Assembly: GCF_032854445.1 (NCBI RefSeq)
Contig: NW_027018114.1
Location: 1-64,000 of the forward strand
Length of the DNA: 64,000 nucleotides
Direction: 5' to 3'
Source: Liolophura sinensis
Taxonomy: Eukaryota; Mollusca; Polyplacophora; Chitonida; Chitonidae
Part shown: positions 49,371 to 60,375 of the stretch, in pieces
Numbering within the stretch: position 1 is the first letter of the stretch
Layout of the letters: each line of letters opens with the position of its first letter
Position numbers and translations under genes: made by a program
The notes under the pieces: generated by a model
Seen by the model: the letters and a program-made list of their open reading frames with translations, nothing else
What the model was told of the DNA's origin: nothing
Database searches by the model: none

Positions 49371-51023
49371 TTGATGTCAAGATCATGTGCCCAGCAACGG
49401 CTCTTACTCCATGGAAACCAAGGAAATTTGCAATTTTTCAACAGCTGGAGATGCCTGGCCAAATTGCGCATCTTTTGGCACCTTATTGATGTGGGTCAGT
49501 GTTCAATTGTACTTTTTTACAGCGGACTGTATCAAGTACCTTGTGTTTTTTTTTATATACAAATGGTGTGGTTTTTCTACATGTAGATAAACACATTGAG
49601 TTTGTCTTCGACTTAGAAGTAAGACATTTGCTGGGTGAGTTAAATGGGCTTGGCCCAAAGATTTGACGTGGTCTGGGCTACCGAAGGGCACATAACTTAT
49701 AATGAAAAGTTGAATATAGTAATGACCAGTCGCGATTGTACATAGTTAATGTAGCCAATTTCAATTCGCAAAAAGACCAGGCAAAAATCCAAAAGTGGAA
49801 AAACTGTTCCAATGCTGCTGGTAAGAGGCTAATCCGACGTATTTTTAGACGAGAAATCGAATGGTGCAAACCACGTTGCTCTCCGACCAATACTTTTGGC
49901 TGTAGCCACAAATGAATAATCATTGATGTCAAGATCACGTGCCCAGCAACGGCTCTTACTCCATGGAAACCAAGGAAATTTGCAATTTTTCAACAGCTGG
50001 AGATGCCTGGCCCAATTGCGCATCTTTTGGCACCTTATTGATGTGGGTCAGTGTTCAATTGTACTTTTTTACAGCAGACTGTATCATGTACCTTGTGTTT
50101 TTTTATGTACAAATGGTGTGGTTTTTCTATATGTAGATAAAGACATTGAGATTGTCTTCGACTTAGAAGTAAGACATTTGCTGGGTGAGTTAAATGGGCT
50201 TGGCCCAAAGATTTGACGTCGTCTGGGCTACCGAAGGGCACATAACTTATAATGAAAAGTTGAATATAGTAATGACCAGTCGCGATTGTACATAGTTAAT
50301 GTAGCCGATTTCAATTAGAAAAAATACCAGGCAAAAATCCAAAAGTGGAAAAACTGTTCCAATGCTGCTGGTAAGAGGCTAATCCGACGTATTTTTTTGA
50401 CGAGAAATCGAATGGTGCAAACCGCGTTGCTCTCCGACCAATACTTTTGGCTGTAGCCACAAATGAATAATCATTGATGTCAAGATCACGTGCCCAGCAA
50501 CGGCTCTTACTCCATGGAAACCAAGGAAATTTGCAATTTTTCAACACCTGGAGATGCCTGGCCCAATTGCGCATCTTTTGGCACCTTATTGATGTGGGTC
50601 AGTGTTCAATTGTACTTTTTACAGCGGACTGTATCAAGTACCTTGTGTTTTTTTTATATACAAATGGTGTGGTTTTTCTACATGTAGATAGAGACATTGA
50701 GTTTGTCTTCGACTTAGAAGTAAGACATTTGCTGGGTGAGTTAAATGGGCTTGGCCCAAAGATTTGACGTGGTCTGGGCTACCGAAGGGCACATAACTTA
50801 TAATGAAAAGTTGAATATAGTAATGACCAGTCGCGATTGTACATAGTTAATGTAGCCGATTTCAATTAGCAAAAAGACCAGGCAAAAATCCAAAAGTGGA
50901 AAAACTGTTCCAATGCTGCTGGTAAGAGGCTAATCCGACGTATTTTTTGACGAGAAATCGAATGGTGCAAACCGCGTTGCTCTCCGACCAATACTTTTGG
51001 CTGTAGCCACAAATGAATAATCA
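49371..51023. repeat. Second U-M-Q run (monomers 90-92)
   Basis: Monomers start at 49371, 49923 and 50474. U here shares GATCATGTGCCC, GCCAAATTGC and the GTAGCCAATTTC tail with the monomer 2205 bp upstream. The second monomer has a full V segment ending in GAGATTG and is thus M without the O part. The third has CAACACCTGG (Q) and GTAGATAGAG. GACGTGGTC appears at about 49667 and 50767, and becomes common in the next 7 kb. Confidence 0.8.
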
Positions 51024-54000
51024 TTGATGTCAAGATCACGTGCCCAGCAACGGCTCTTACTCCATGGAAACCAAGGAAATTTGCAATTTTTCAACAGCTG
51101 GAGATGCCTGGCCCAATTGCACATCTTTTGGCACCTTATTGATGTGGGTCAGTGTTCAATTGTACTTTTTTACAGCAGACTGTATTATGTACCTTGTGTT
51201 TTTTTTATGTACAAATGGTGTGGTTTTTCTATATGTAGATAAAGACATTGAGATTGTCTTCGACTTAGAAGTAAGACATTTGCTGGGTGAGTTAAATGGG
51301 CTTGGCCCAAAGATTTGACGTCGTCTGGGCTACCGAAGGGCACATAACTTATAATGAAAAGTTGAATATAGTAATGACCAGTCGCGATTGTACATAGTTA
51401 ATGTAGCCGATTTCAATTAGAAAAAATACCAGGCAAAAATCCAAAAGTGGAAAAACTGTTCCAATGCTGCTGGTAAGAGGCTAATCCGACGTATATTTTG
51501 ACGAGAAATCGAATGGTGCAAACCGCGTTGCTCTCCGACCAATACTTTTGGCTGTAGCCACAAATGAATAATCATTGATGTCAAGATCACGTGCCCAGCA
51601 ACGGCTCTTACTCCATGGAAACCAAGGAAATTTGCAATTTTTCAACAGCTGGAGATGCCTGGCCCAATTGCGCATCTTTTGGCACCTTATTGATGTGGGT
51701 CAGTGTTCAATTGTACTTTTTTACAGCAGACTGTATCATGTACCTTGTGTTTTTTTTATGTACAAATGGTGTGGTTTTTCTATATGTAGATAAAGACATT
51801 GAGATTGTCTTCGACTTAGAAGTAAGACATTTGCTGGGTGAGTTAAATGGGCTTGGCCCAAAGATTTCACGTGGTCTGGGCTACCGAAGGGCACATAACT
51901 TATAATGAAAAGTTGAATATAGTAATGACCAGTCGCGATTGTACATAGTTAATGTAGCCGATTTCAATTAGAAAAAATACCAGGCAAAAATCCAAAAGTG
52001 GAAAAACTGTTCCAATGTGCTGCTGGTAAGAGGCTAATCCGACGTATATTTTGACGAGAAATCGAATGGTGCAAACCGCGTTGCTCTCCGACCAATACTT
52101 TTGGCTGTAGCCACAAATGAATAATCATTGATGTCAAGATCACGTGCCCAGCAACGGCTCTTACTCCATGGAAACCAAGGAAATTTGCAATTTTTCAACA
52201 GCTGGAGATGCCTGGCCCAATTGCGCATCTTTTGGCACCTTATTGATGTGGGTCAGTGTTCAATTGTACTTTTTTACAGCGGACTGTATCATGTACCTTG
52301 TGTTTTTTTATGTACAAATGGTGTGGTTTTTCTATATGTAGATAAAGACATTGAGATTGTCTTCGACTTAGAAGTAAGACATTTGCTGGGTGAGTTAAAT
52401 GGGCTTGGCCCAAAGATTTGACGTCGTCTTGGCTACCGAAGGGCACATAACTTATAATGAAAAGTTGAATATAGTAATGACCAGTCGCGATTGTACATAG
52501 TTAATGTAGCCGATTTCAATTAGAAAAAATACCAGGCAAAAATCCAAAAGTGGAAAAACTGTTCCAATGCTGCTGGTAAGAGGCTAATCCGACGTATATT
52601 TTGACGAGAAATCGAATGGTGCAAACCGCGTTGCTCTCCGACCAATACTTTGGCTGTAGCCCACAAATGAATAATCATTGATGTCAAGATCACGTGCCCA
52701 GCAACGGCTCTTACTCCATGGAAACCAAGGAAATTTGCAATTTTTCAACAGCTGGAGATGCCTGGCCCAATTGCGCATCTTTTGGCACCTTATTGATGTG
52801 GGTCAGTGTTCAATTGTACTTTTTACAGCGGACTGTATCAAGTACCTTGTGTTTTTTTTATATACAATGGTGTGGTTTTTCTACATGTAGATAAAGACAT
52901 TGAGTTTGTCTTCGACTTAGAAGTAAGACATTTGCTGGGTGAGTTAAATGGGCTTGGCCCAAAGATTTGACGTCGTCTGGGCTACCGAAGGGCACATAAC
53001 TTATAATGAAAAGTTGAATATAGTAATGACCAGTCGCGATTGTACATAGTTAATGTAGCCGATTTCAATTAGCAAAAAGACCAGGCAAAAATCCAAAAGT
53101 GGAAAAACTGTTCCAATGCTGCTGGTAAGAGGCTAATCCGACATATATTTTGACGAGAAATCGAATGGTGCAAACCGCGTTGCTCTCCGACCAATACTTT
53201 TGGCTGTAGCCACAAATGAATAATCATTGATGTCAAGATCACGTGCCCAGCAACGGCTCTTACTCCATGGAAACCAAGGAAATTTGCAATTTTTCAACAG
53301 CTGGAGATGCCTGGCCCAATTGCGCATCTTTTGGCACCTTATTGATGTGGGTCAGTGTTCAATTGTACTTTTTACAGCGGACTGTATCAAGTACCTTGTG
53401 TTTTTTTTATATACAAATGGTGTGGTTTTTCTACATGTAGATAAAGACATTGAGTTTGTCTTCGACTTAGAAGTAAGACAACTGCTGGGTGAGTTAAATG
53501 GGCTTTGCCCAAAGATTTGACGTCGTCTGGGCTACCGAAGGGCACATAACTTATAATGAAAAGTTGAATATAGTAATGACCAGTCGCGACTGTACATAGT
53601 TAATGTAGCCGATTTCAATTAGCAAAAAGACCAGGCAGAAATCCAAAAGTGGAAAAACTGTTCCAATGCTGCTGGTAAGAGGCTAATCCGACGTATTTTT
53701 TGACGAGAAATCGAATGGTGCAAACCGCGTTGCTCTCCGACCAATACTTTTGGCTGTAGCCACAAATGAATAATCATTGATGTCAAGATCACGTGCCCAG
53801 CAACGGCTCTTACTCCATGGAAACCAAGGAAATTTGCAATTTTTCAACAGCTGGAGATGCCTGGCCCAATTGCGCATCTTTTGGCACCTTATTGATGTGG
53901 GTCAGTGTTCAATTGTACTTTTTACAGCAGACTGTATCATGTACCTTGTGTTTTTTTATGTACAAATGGTGTGGTTTTTCTATATGTAGATAAAGACATT

Positions 54001-54325
54001 GAGATTGTCTTCGACTTAGAAGTAAGACATTTGCTGGGTGAGTTAAATGGGCTTGGCCCAAAGATTTGACGTCGTCTGGGCTACCGAAGGGCACATAACT
54101 TATAATGAAAAGTTGAATATAGTAATGACCAGTCGCGATTGTACATAGTTAATGTAGCCGATTTCAATTAGAAAAAATACCAGGCAAAAATCCAAAAGTG
54201 GAAAAACTGTTCCAATGCTGCTGGTAAGAGGCTAATCCGACGTATATTTTGACGAGAAATCGAATGGTGCAAACCGCGTTGCTCTCCGACCAATACTTTT
54301 GGCTGTAGCCACAAATGAATAATCA
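51024..54325. repeat. V-rich satellite region (monomers 93-98)
   Basis: Monomers start at 51024, 51575, 52128, 52678, 53227 and 53777. The first two have full V segments but eight T in the second run. The third (52128) has six T, ACAGCGG, CATG and seven T plus GTCTTGGCTACC. The fourth is R-type with a private loss in TATACAATGG. The fifth has GACAACTGC and TTTGCCC. The sixth has five T with ACAGCAG, CATG and seven T. None fits the canonical A-R order securely. Single-base insertions or losses occur near 52018, 52650 and 52866. Confidence 0.75.
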
Positions 54326-55975
54326 TTGATGTCAAGATCACGTGCCCAGCAACGGCTCTTACTCCATGGAAACCAAGGAAATTTGCAATTTTTCAACAGC
54401 TGGAGATGCCTGGCCCAATTGCGCATCTTTTGGCACCTTATTGATGTGGGTCAGTGTTCAATTGTACTTTTTTACAGCGGACTGTATCATGTACCTTGTG
54501 TTTTTTTATGTACAAATGGTGTGGTTTTTCTATATGTAGATAAAGACATTGAGATTGTCTTCGACTTAGAAGTAAGACATTTGCTGGGTGAGTTAAATGG
54601 GCTTGGCCCAAAGATTTGACGTCGTCTTGGCTACCGAAGGGCACATAACTTATAATGAAAAGTTGAATATAGTAATGACCAGTCGCGATTGTACATAGTT
54701 AATGTAGCCGATTTCAATTAGCAAAAAGACCAGGCAAAAATCCAAAAGTGGAAAAACTGTTCCAATGCTGCTGGTAAGAGGCTAATCCGACGTATTTTTT
54801 GACGAGAAATCGAATGGTGCAAACCGCGTTGCTCTCCGACCAATACTTTTCGCTGTAGCCACAAATGAATAATCATTGATGTCAAGATCACGTGCCCAGC
54901 AACGGCTCTTACTCCATGGAAACCAAGGAAATTTGCAATTTTTCAACAGCTGGAGATGCCTGGCCCAATTGCGCATCTTTTGGCACCTTATTGATGTGGG
55001 TCAGTGTTCAATTGTACTTTTTACAGCGGACTGTATCAAGTACCTTGTGTTTTTTTTATATACAAATGGTGTGGTTTTTCTACATGTAGATAAAGACATT
55101 GAGTTTGTCTTCGACTTAGAAGTAAGACATTTGCTGGGTGAGTTAAATGGGCTTGGCCCAAAGATTTGACGTGGTCTGGGCTACCGAAGGGCACATAACT
55201 TATAATGAAAAGTTGAATATAGTAATGACCAGTCGCGATTGTACATAGTTAATGTAGCCGATTTCAATTCGCGAAAAGACCAGGCAAAAATACAAAAGTG
55301 GAAAAACTGTTCCAATGCTGCTGGTAAGAGGCTAATCCGACGTATTTTTTGACGAGAAATCGAATGGTGCAAACCGCGTTGCTCTCCGACCAATACTTTT
55401 GGCTGTAGCCACAAATGAATAATCATTGATGTCAAGATCACGTGCCCAGCAACGGCTCTTACTCCATGGAAACCAAGGAAATTTGCAATTTTTCAACAGC
55501 TGGAGATGCCTGGCCCAATTGCGCATCTTTTGGCACCTTATTGATGTGGGTCAGTGTTCAGTTGTACTTTTTTACAGCAGACTGTATCATGTACCTTGTG
55601 TTATTTTATGTACAAATGGTGTGGTTTTTCTACATGTAGATAAAGACATTGAGTTTGTCTTCGACTTAGAAGTAAGACATTTGCTGGGTGAGTTAAATGG
55701 GCTTGGCCCAAAGATTTGACGTCGTCTGGGCTACCGAAGGGCACATAACTTATAATGAAAAGTTGAATATAGTAATGACCAGTCGCGATTGTACATAGTT
55801 AATGTAGCCGATTTCAATTAGCAAAAAGACCAGGCAAAAATCCAAAAGTGGAAAAACTGTTCCAATGCTGCTGGTAAGAGGCTAATCCGACGTATTTTTT
55901 GACGAGAAATCGAATGGTGCAAACCGCGTTGCTCTCCGACCAATACTTTTGGCTGTAGCCACAAATGAATAATCA
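54326..55975. repeat. Satellite monomers 99-101
   Basis: Monomers start at 54326, 54876 and 55426. The first is a close copy of the monomer 2198 bp upstream (52128): it shares ACAGCGGACTGTATCATG, seven T, GAGATTG and GTCTTGGCTACC, so a 4-monomer duplication spans them. The second has CAATACTTTTCGCTG and GACGTGGTC; its tail has TTCGCGAAAAG and ATACAAAAG, a combination also found near 56919 and 58019. The third is a V/R hybrid with GTGTTATTTTATG, the same T-run interruption as in the partial monomer at the left edge. Confidence 0.77.
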
Positions 55976-58176
55976 TTGATGTCAAGATCACGTGCCCAGC
56001 AACGGCTCTTACTCCATGGAAACCAAGGAAATTTGCAATTTTTCAACAGCTGGAGATGCCTGGCCCAATTGCGCATCTTTTGGCACCTTATTGATGTGGG
56101 TCAGTGTTCAATTGTACTTTTTACAGCGGACTGTATCAAGTACCTTGTGTTTTTTTTATATACAAATGGTGTGGTTTTTCTACATGTAGATAAAGACATT
56201 GAGTTTGTCTTCGACTTAGAAGTAAGACATTTGCTGGGTGAGTTAAATGGGCTTGGCCCAAAGATTTGACGTGGTCTGGGCTACCGAAGGGCACATAACT
56301 TATAATGAAAAGTTGAATATAGTAATGACCAGTCGCGATTGTACATAGTTAATGTAGCAGATTTCAATTAGAAAAAATACCAGGCAAAAATCCAAAAGTG
56401 GAAAAACTGTCCCAATGCTGCTGGTAAGAGGCTAATCCGACGTATTTTTTGACGAGAAATCGAATGGTGCAAACCGCGTTGCTCTCCGACCAATACTTTT
56501 GGCTGTAGCCACAAATGAATAATCATTGATGTCAAGATCACGTGCCCAGCAACGGCTCTTACTCCATGGAAACCAAGGAAATTTGCAATTTTTCAACAGC
56601 TGGAGATGCCTGGCCCAATTGCGCATCTTTTGGCACCTTATTGATGTGGGTCAGTGTTCAATTGTACTTTTTACAGCGGACTGTATCAAGTACCTTGTGT
56701 TTTTTTTATATACAAATGGTGTGGTTTTTCTACATGTAGATAAAGACATTGAGTTTGTCTTCGACTTAGAAGTAAGACATTTGCTGGGTGAGTTAAATGG
56801 GCTTGGCCCAAAGATTTGACGTGGTCTGGGATACCGAAGGGCACATAACTTATAATGAAAAGTTGAATATAGTAATGACCAGTCGCGATTGTACATAGTT
56901 AATGTAGCCGATTTCAATTCGCGAAAAGACCAGGCAAAAATACAAAAGTGGAAAAACTGTTCCAATGCTGCTGGTAAGAGGCTAATCCGACATATATTTT
57001 GACGAGAAATCGAATGGTGCAAACCGCGTTGCTCTCCGACCAATACTTTTGGCTGTAGCCACAAATGAATAATCATTGATGTCAAGATCACGTGCCCAGC
57101 AACGGCTCTTACTCCATGGAAACCAAGGAAATTTGCAATTTTTCAACAGCTGGAGATGCCTGGCCCAATTGCGCATCTTTTGGCACCTTATTGATGTGGG
57201 TCAGTGTTCAATTGTACTTTTTTACAGCGGACTGTATCAAGTACCTTGTGTTTTTTTTATATACAAATGGTGTGGTTTTTCTACATGTAGATAAAGACAT
57301 TGAGTTTGTCTTCGACTTAGAAGTAAGACATTTGCTGGGTGAGTTAAATGGGCTTGGCCCAAAGATTTGACGTGGTCTGGGCTACCGAAGGGCACATAAC
57401 TTATAATGAAAAGTTGAATATAGTAATGACCAGTCGCGATTGTACATAGTTAATGTAGCAGATTTCAATTAGAAAAAATACCAGGCAAAAATCCAAAAGT
57501 GGAAAAACTGTCCCAATGCTGCTGGTAAGAGGCTAATCCGACGTATATTTTGACGAGAAATCGAATGGTGCAAACCGCGTTGCTCTCCGACCAATACTTT
57601 TGGCTGTAGCCACAAATGAATAATCATTGATGTCAAGATCACGTGCCCAGCAACGGCTCTTACTCCATGGAAACCAAGGAAATTTGCAATTTTTCAATAG
57701 CTGGAGATGCCTGGCCCAATTGCGCATCTTTTGGCACCTTATTGATGTGGGTCAGTGTTCAATTGTACTTTTTACAGCGGACTGTATCAAGTACCTTGTG
57801 TTTTTTTTATATACAAATGGTGTGGTTTTTCTACATGTAGATAAAGACATTGAGTTTGTCTTCGACTTAGAAGTAAGACATTTGCTGGGTGAGTTAAATG
57901 GGCTTGGCCCAAAGATTTGACGTCGTCTGGGCTACCGAAGGGCACATAACTTATAATGAAAAGTTGAATATAGTAATGACCAGTCGCGATTGTACATAGT
58001 TAATGTAGCCGATTTCAATTCGCGAAAAGACCAGGCAAAAATACAAAAGTGGAAAAACTGTTCCAATGCTGCTGGTAAGAGGCTAATCCGACGTATTTTT
58101 TGACGAGAAATCGAATGGTGCAAACCGCGTTGCTCTCCGACCAATACTTTTGGCTGTAGCCACAAATGAATAATCA
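55976..58176. repeat. Two-monomer unit repeated twice (monomers 102-105)
   Basis: Monomers start at 55976, 56526, 57076 and 57627. The tails of the first and third share GTAGCAGATTTC and CTGTCCCAATG, while the tails of the second and fourth share TTCGCGAAAAG with ATACAAAAG. The period is thus two monomers (about 1100 bp). GACGTGGTC is present in the first three and not in the fourth. The tail before 57076 has GACATATATTTTG, as before 53227. Confidence 0.82.
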
Positions 58177-60375
58177 TTGATGTCAAGATCACGTGCCCAG
58201 CAACGGCTCTTACTCCATGGAAACCAAGGAAATTTGCAATTTTTCAACAGCTGGAGATGCCTGGCCCAATTGCGCATCTTTTGGCACCTTATTGATGTGG
58301 GTCAGTGTTCAATTGTACTTTTTTACAGCAGACTGTATCATGTACCTTGTGTTTTTTTATGTACAAATGGTGTGGTTTTTCTACATGTAGATAAAGACAT
58401 TGAGTTTGTCTTCGACTTAGAAGTAAGACATTTGCTGGGTGAGTTAAATGGGCTTGGCCCAAAGATTTGACGTCGTCTGGGCTACCGAAGGGCACATAAC
58501 TTATAATGAAAAGTTGAATATAGTAATGACCAGTCGCGATTGTACATAGTTAATGTAGCCGATTTCAATTCGCAAAAAGACCAGGCAAAAATCCAAAAGT
58601 AGAAAAACTGTTCCAATGCTGCTGGTAAGAGGCTAATCCGACGTATTTTTTGACGAGAAATCGAATGGTGCAAACCGCGTTGCTCTCCGACCAATACTTT
58701 TGGCTGTAGCCACAAATGAATAATCATTGATGTCAAGATCACGTGCCCAGCAACGGCCCTTACTCCATGGAAACCAAGGAAATTAGCAATTTGTCAACAG
58801 CTGGAAATGCCTGGCCCAATTGCGCATCTTTTGGCACCTTGTTGATGTGGGTCAGTGTTCAATTGTACTTTTTACAGCAGACTGTATCATGTACCTTGTG
58901 TTTTTTTTATATACAAATGGTGTGGTTTTTCTACATGTAGATAAAGACATTGAGTTTGTCTTCGACTTAGAAGTAAGACATTTGCTGGGTGAGTTAAATG
59001 GGCTTGGCCCAAAGATTTGACGTCGTCTGGGCTACCGAAGGGCACATAACTTATAATGAAAAGTTGAATATAGTAATGACCAGTCGCGATTGTACATAGT
59101 TTATGTAGCCGAATTCAGTTAGCAAAAAGACCAGGCAAAAATCCAAGAGTAGAAAAACTGTTCCAATGCTGCTGGTAAGAGGCTAATCCGACGTATTTTT
59201 TGACGAGAAATCGAATGGTGCAAACCACGTTGCTCTCCGACCAATACTTTTGGCTGTAGCCACAAATGAATAATCATTGTTGTCAAGATCACGTGCCCAT
59301 CAACGGCTCGTACTCCATGGAAACCAAGGAAATTTGCAATTTTTCAACAGCTGGAGATGCCTGGCCCAATTGCGCATCTTTTGGCACCTTATTGATGTGG
59401 GTCAGTGTTCAATTGTACTTTTTACAGCGGACTGTATCAAGTACCTTGTGTTTTTTTATATACAAATGGTGTGGTTTTTCTACATGTAGATAAAGACATT
59501 GAGTTTGTCTTCGACTTAGAAGTAAGACAACTGCTGGGTGAGTTAAATGGGCTTGGCCCAAAGATTTGACGTCGTCTGGGCTACCGAAGGGCACATAACT
59601 TATAATGAAAAGTTGAATATAGTAATGACCAGTCGCGATTGTACATAGTTAATGTAGCCGATTTCAATTCGCAAAAAGACTAATCAAAAATCCAAAAGTA
59701 GAAAAACTGTTCTAATGCTGCTGGTAAGAGGCTAATCCGACGTATTTTTTGACGAGAAATTGAATGGTGCAAACCACGTTGCTCTCCGACCAATACTTTT
59801 GGCTGTAGCCACAAATGAATAATCATTGATGTCAAGATCACGTGCCCAGCAACGGCTCTTACTCCATGGAAACCAAGGAAATTTGCAATTTTTCAACAGC
59901 TGGAGATGCCTGGCCCAATTGCGCATCTTTTGGCACCTTATTGATGTGGGTCAGTGTTCAATTGTACTTTTTACAGCGGACTGTATCAAGTACCTTGTGT
60001 TTTTTTTATATACAAATGGTGTGGTTTTTCTACATGTAGATAAAGACATTGAGTTTGTCTTCGACTTAGAAGTAAGACATTTGCTGGGTGAGTTAAATGG
60101 GCTTGGCCCAAAGATTTGACGTCGTCTGGGCTACCGAAGGGCACATAACTTATAATGAAAAGTTGAATATAGTAATGACCAGTCGCGATTGTACATAGTT
60201 AATGTAGCCGATTTCAATTAGAAAAAATACCAGGCAAAAATCCAAAAGTGGAAAAACTGTTCCAATTCTGCTGGTAAGAGGCTATTCCGACGTATTTTTT
60301 GACGAGAAATCGAATGGTGCAAACCACGTTGCTCTCCGACCAATACTTTTGGCTGTAGCCACAAATGAATAATCA
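58177..60375. repeat. More diverged satellite monomers (106-109)
   Basis: Monomers start at 58177, 58727, 59277 and 59826. They hold more private substitutions than any other stretch: ACGGCCCTTAC, AATTAGCAATTTGTC, CTGGAAATGCC and TTGTTGATG in the second; TTGTTGTCAAG, CCCATCAACGGCTCG, TTTATGTAGCC and CCAAGAGTAG in or just before the third; GACTAATCAAAAATCC, TTCTAATGCTG and AAATTGAATGG before the fourth. AAAGTAGAAAAAC, rare to the left, starts near 58598. These are substitutions, not indels, so they look like age and not sequencing error. Confidence 0.83.

Noticed and set aside
56651-57091. Longest frame, 146 codons on the reverse strand
   Set aside because: It arises only because one substitution (GGGATACCG for GGGCTACCG) and local indel states remove stops between two ordinary reverse frames of the satellite.
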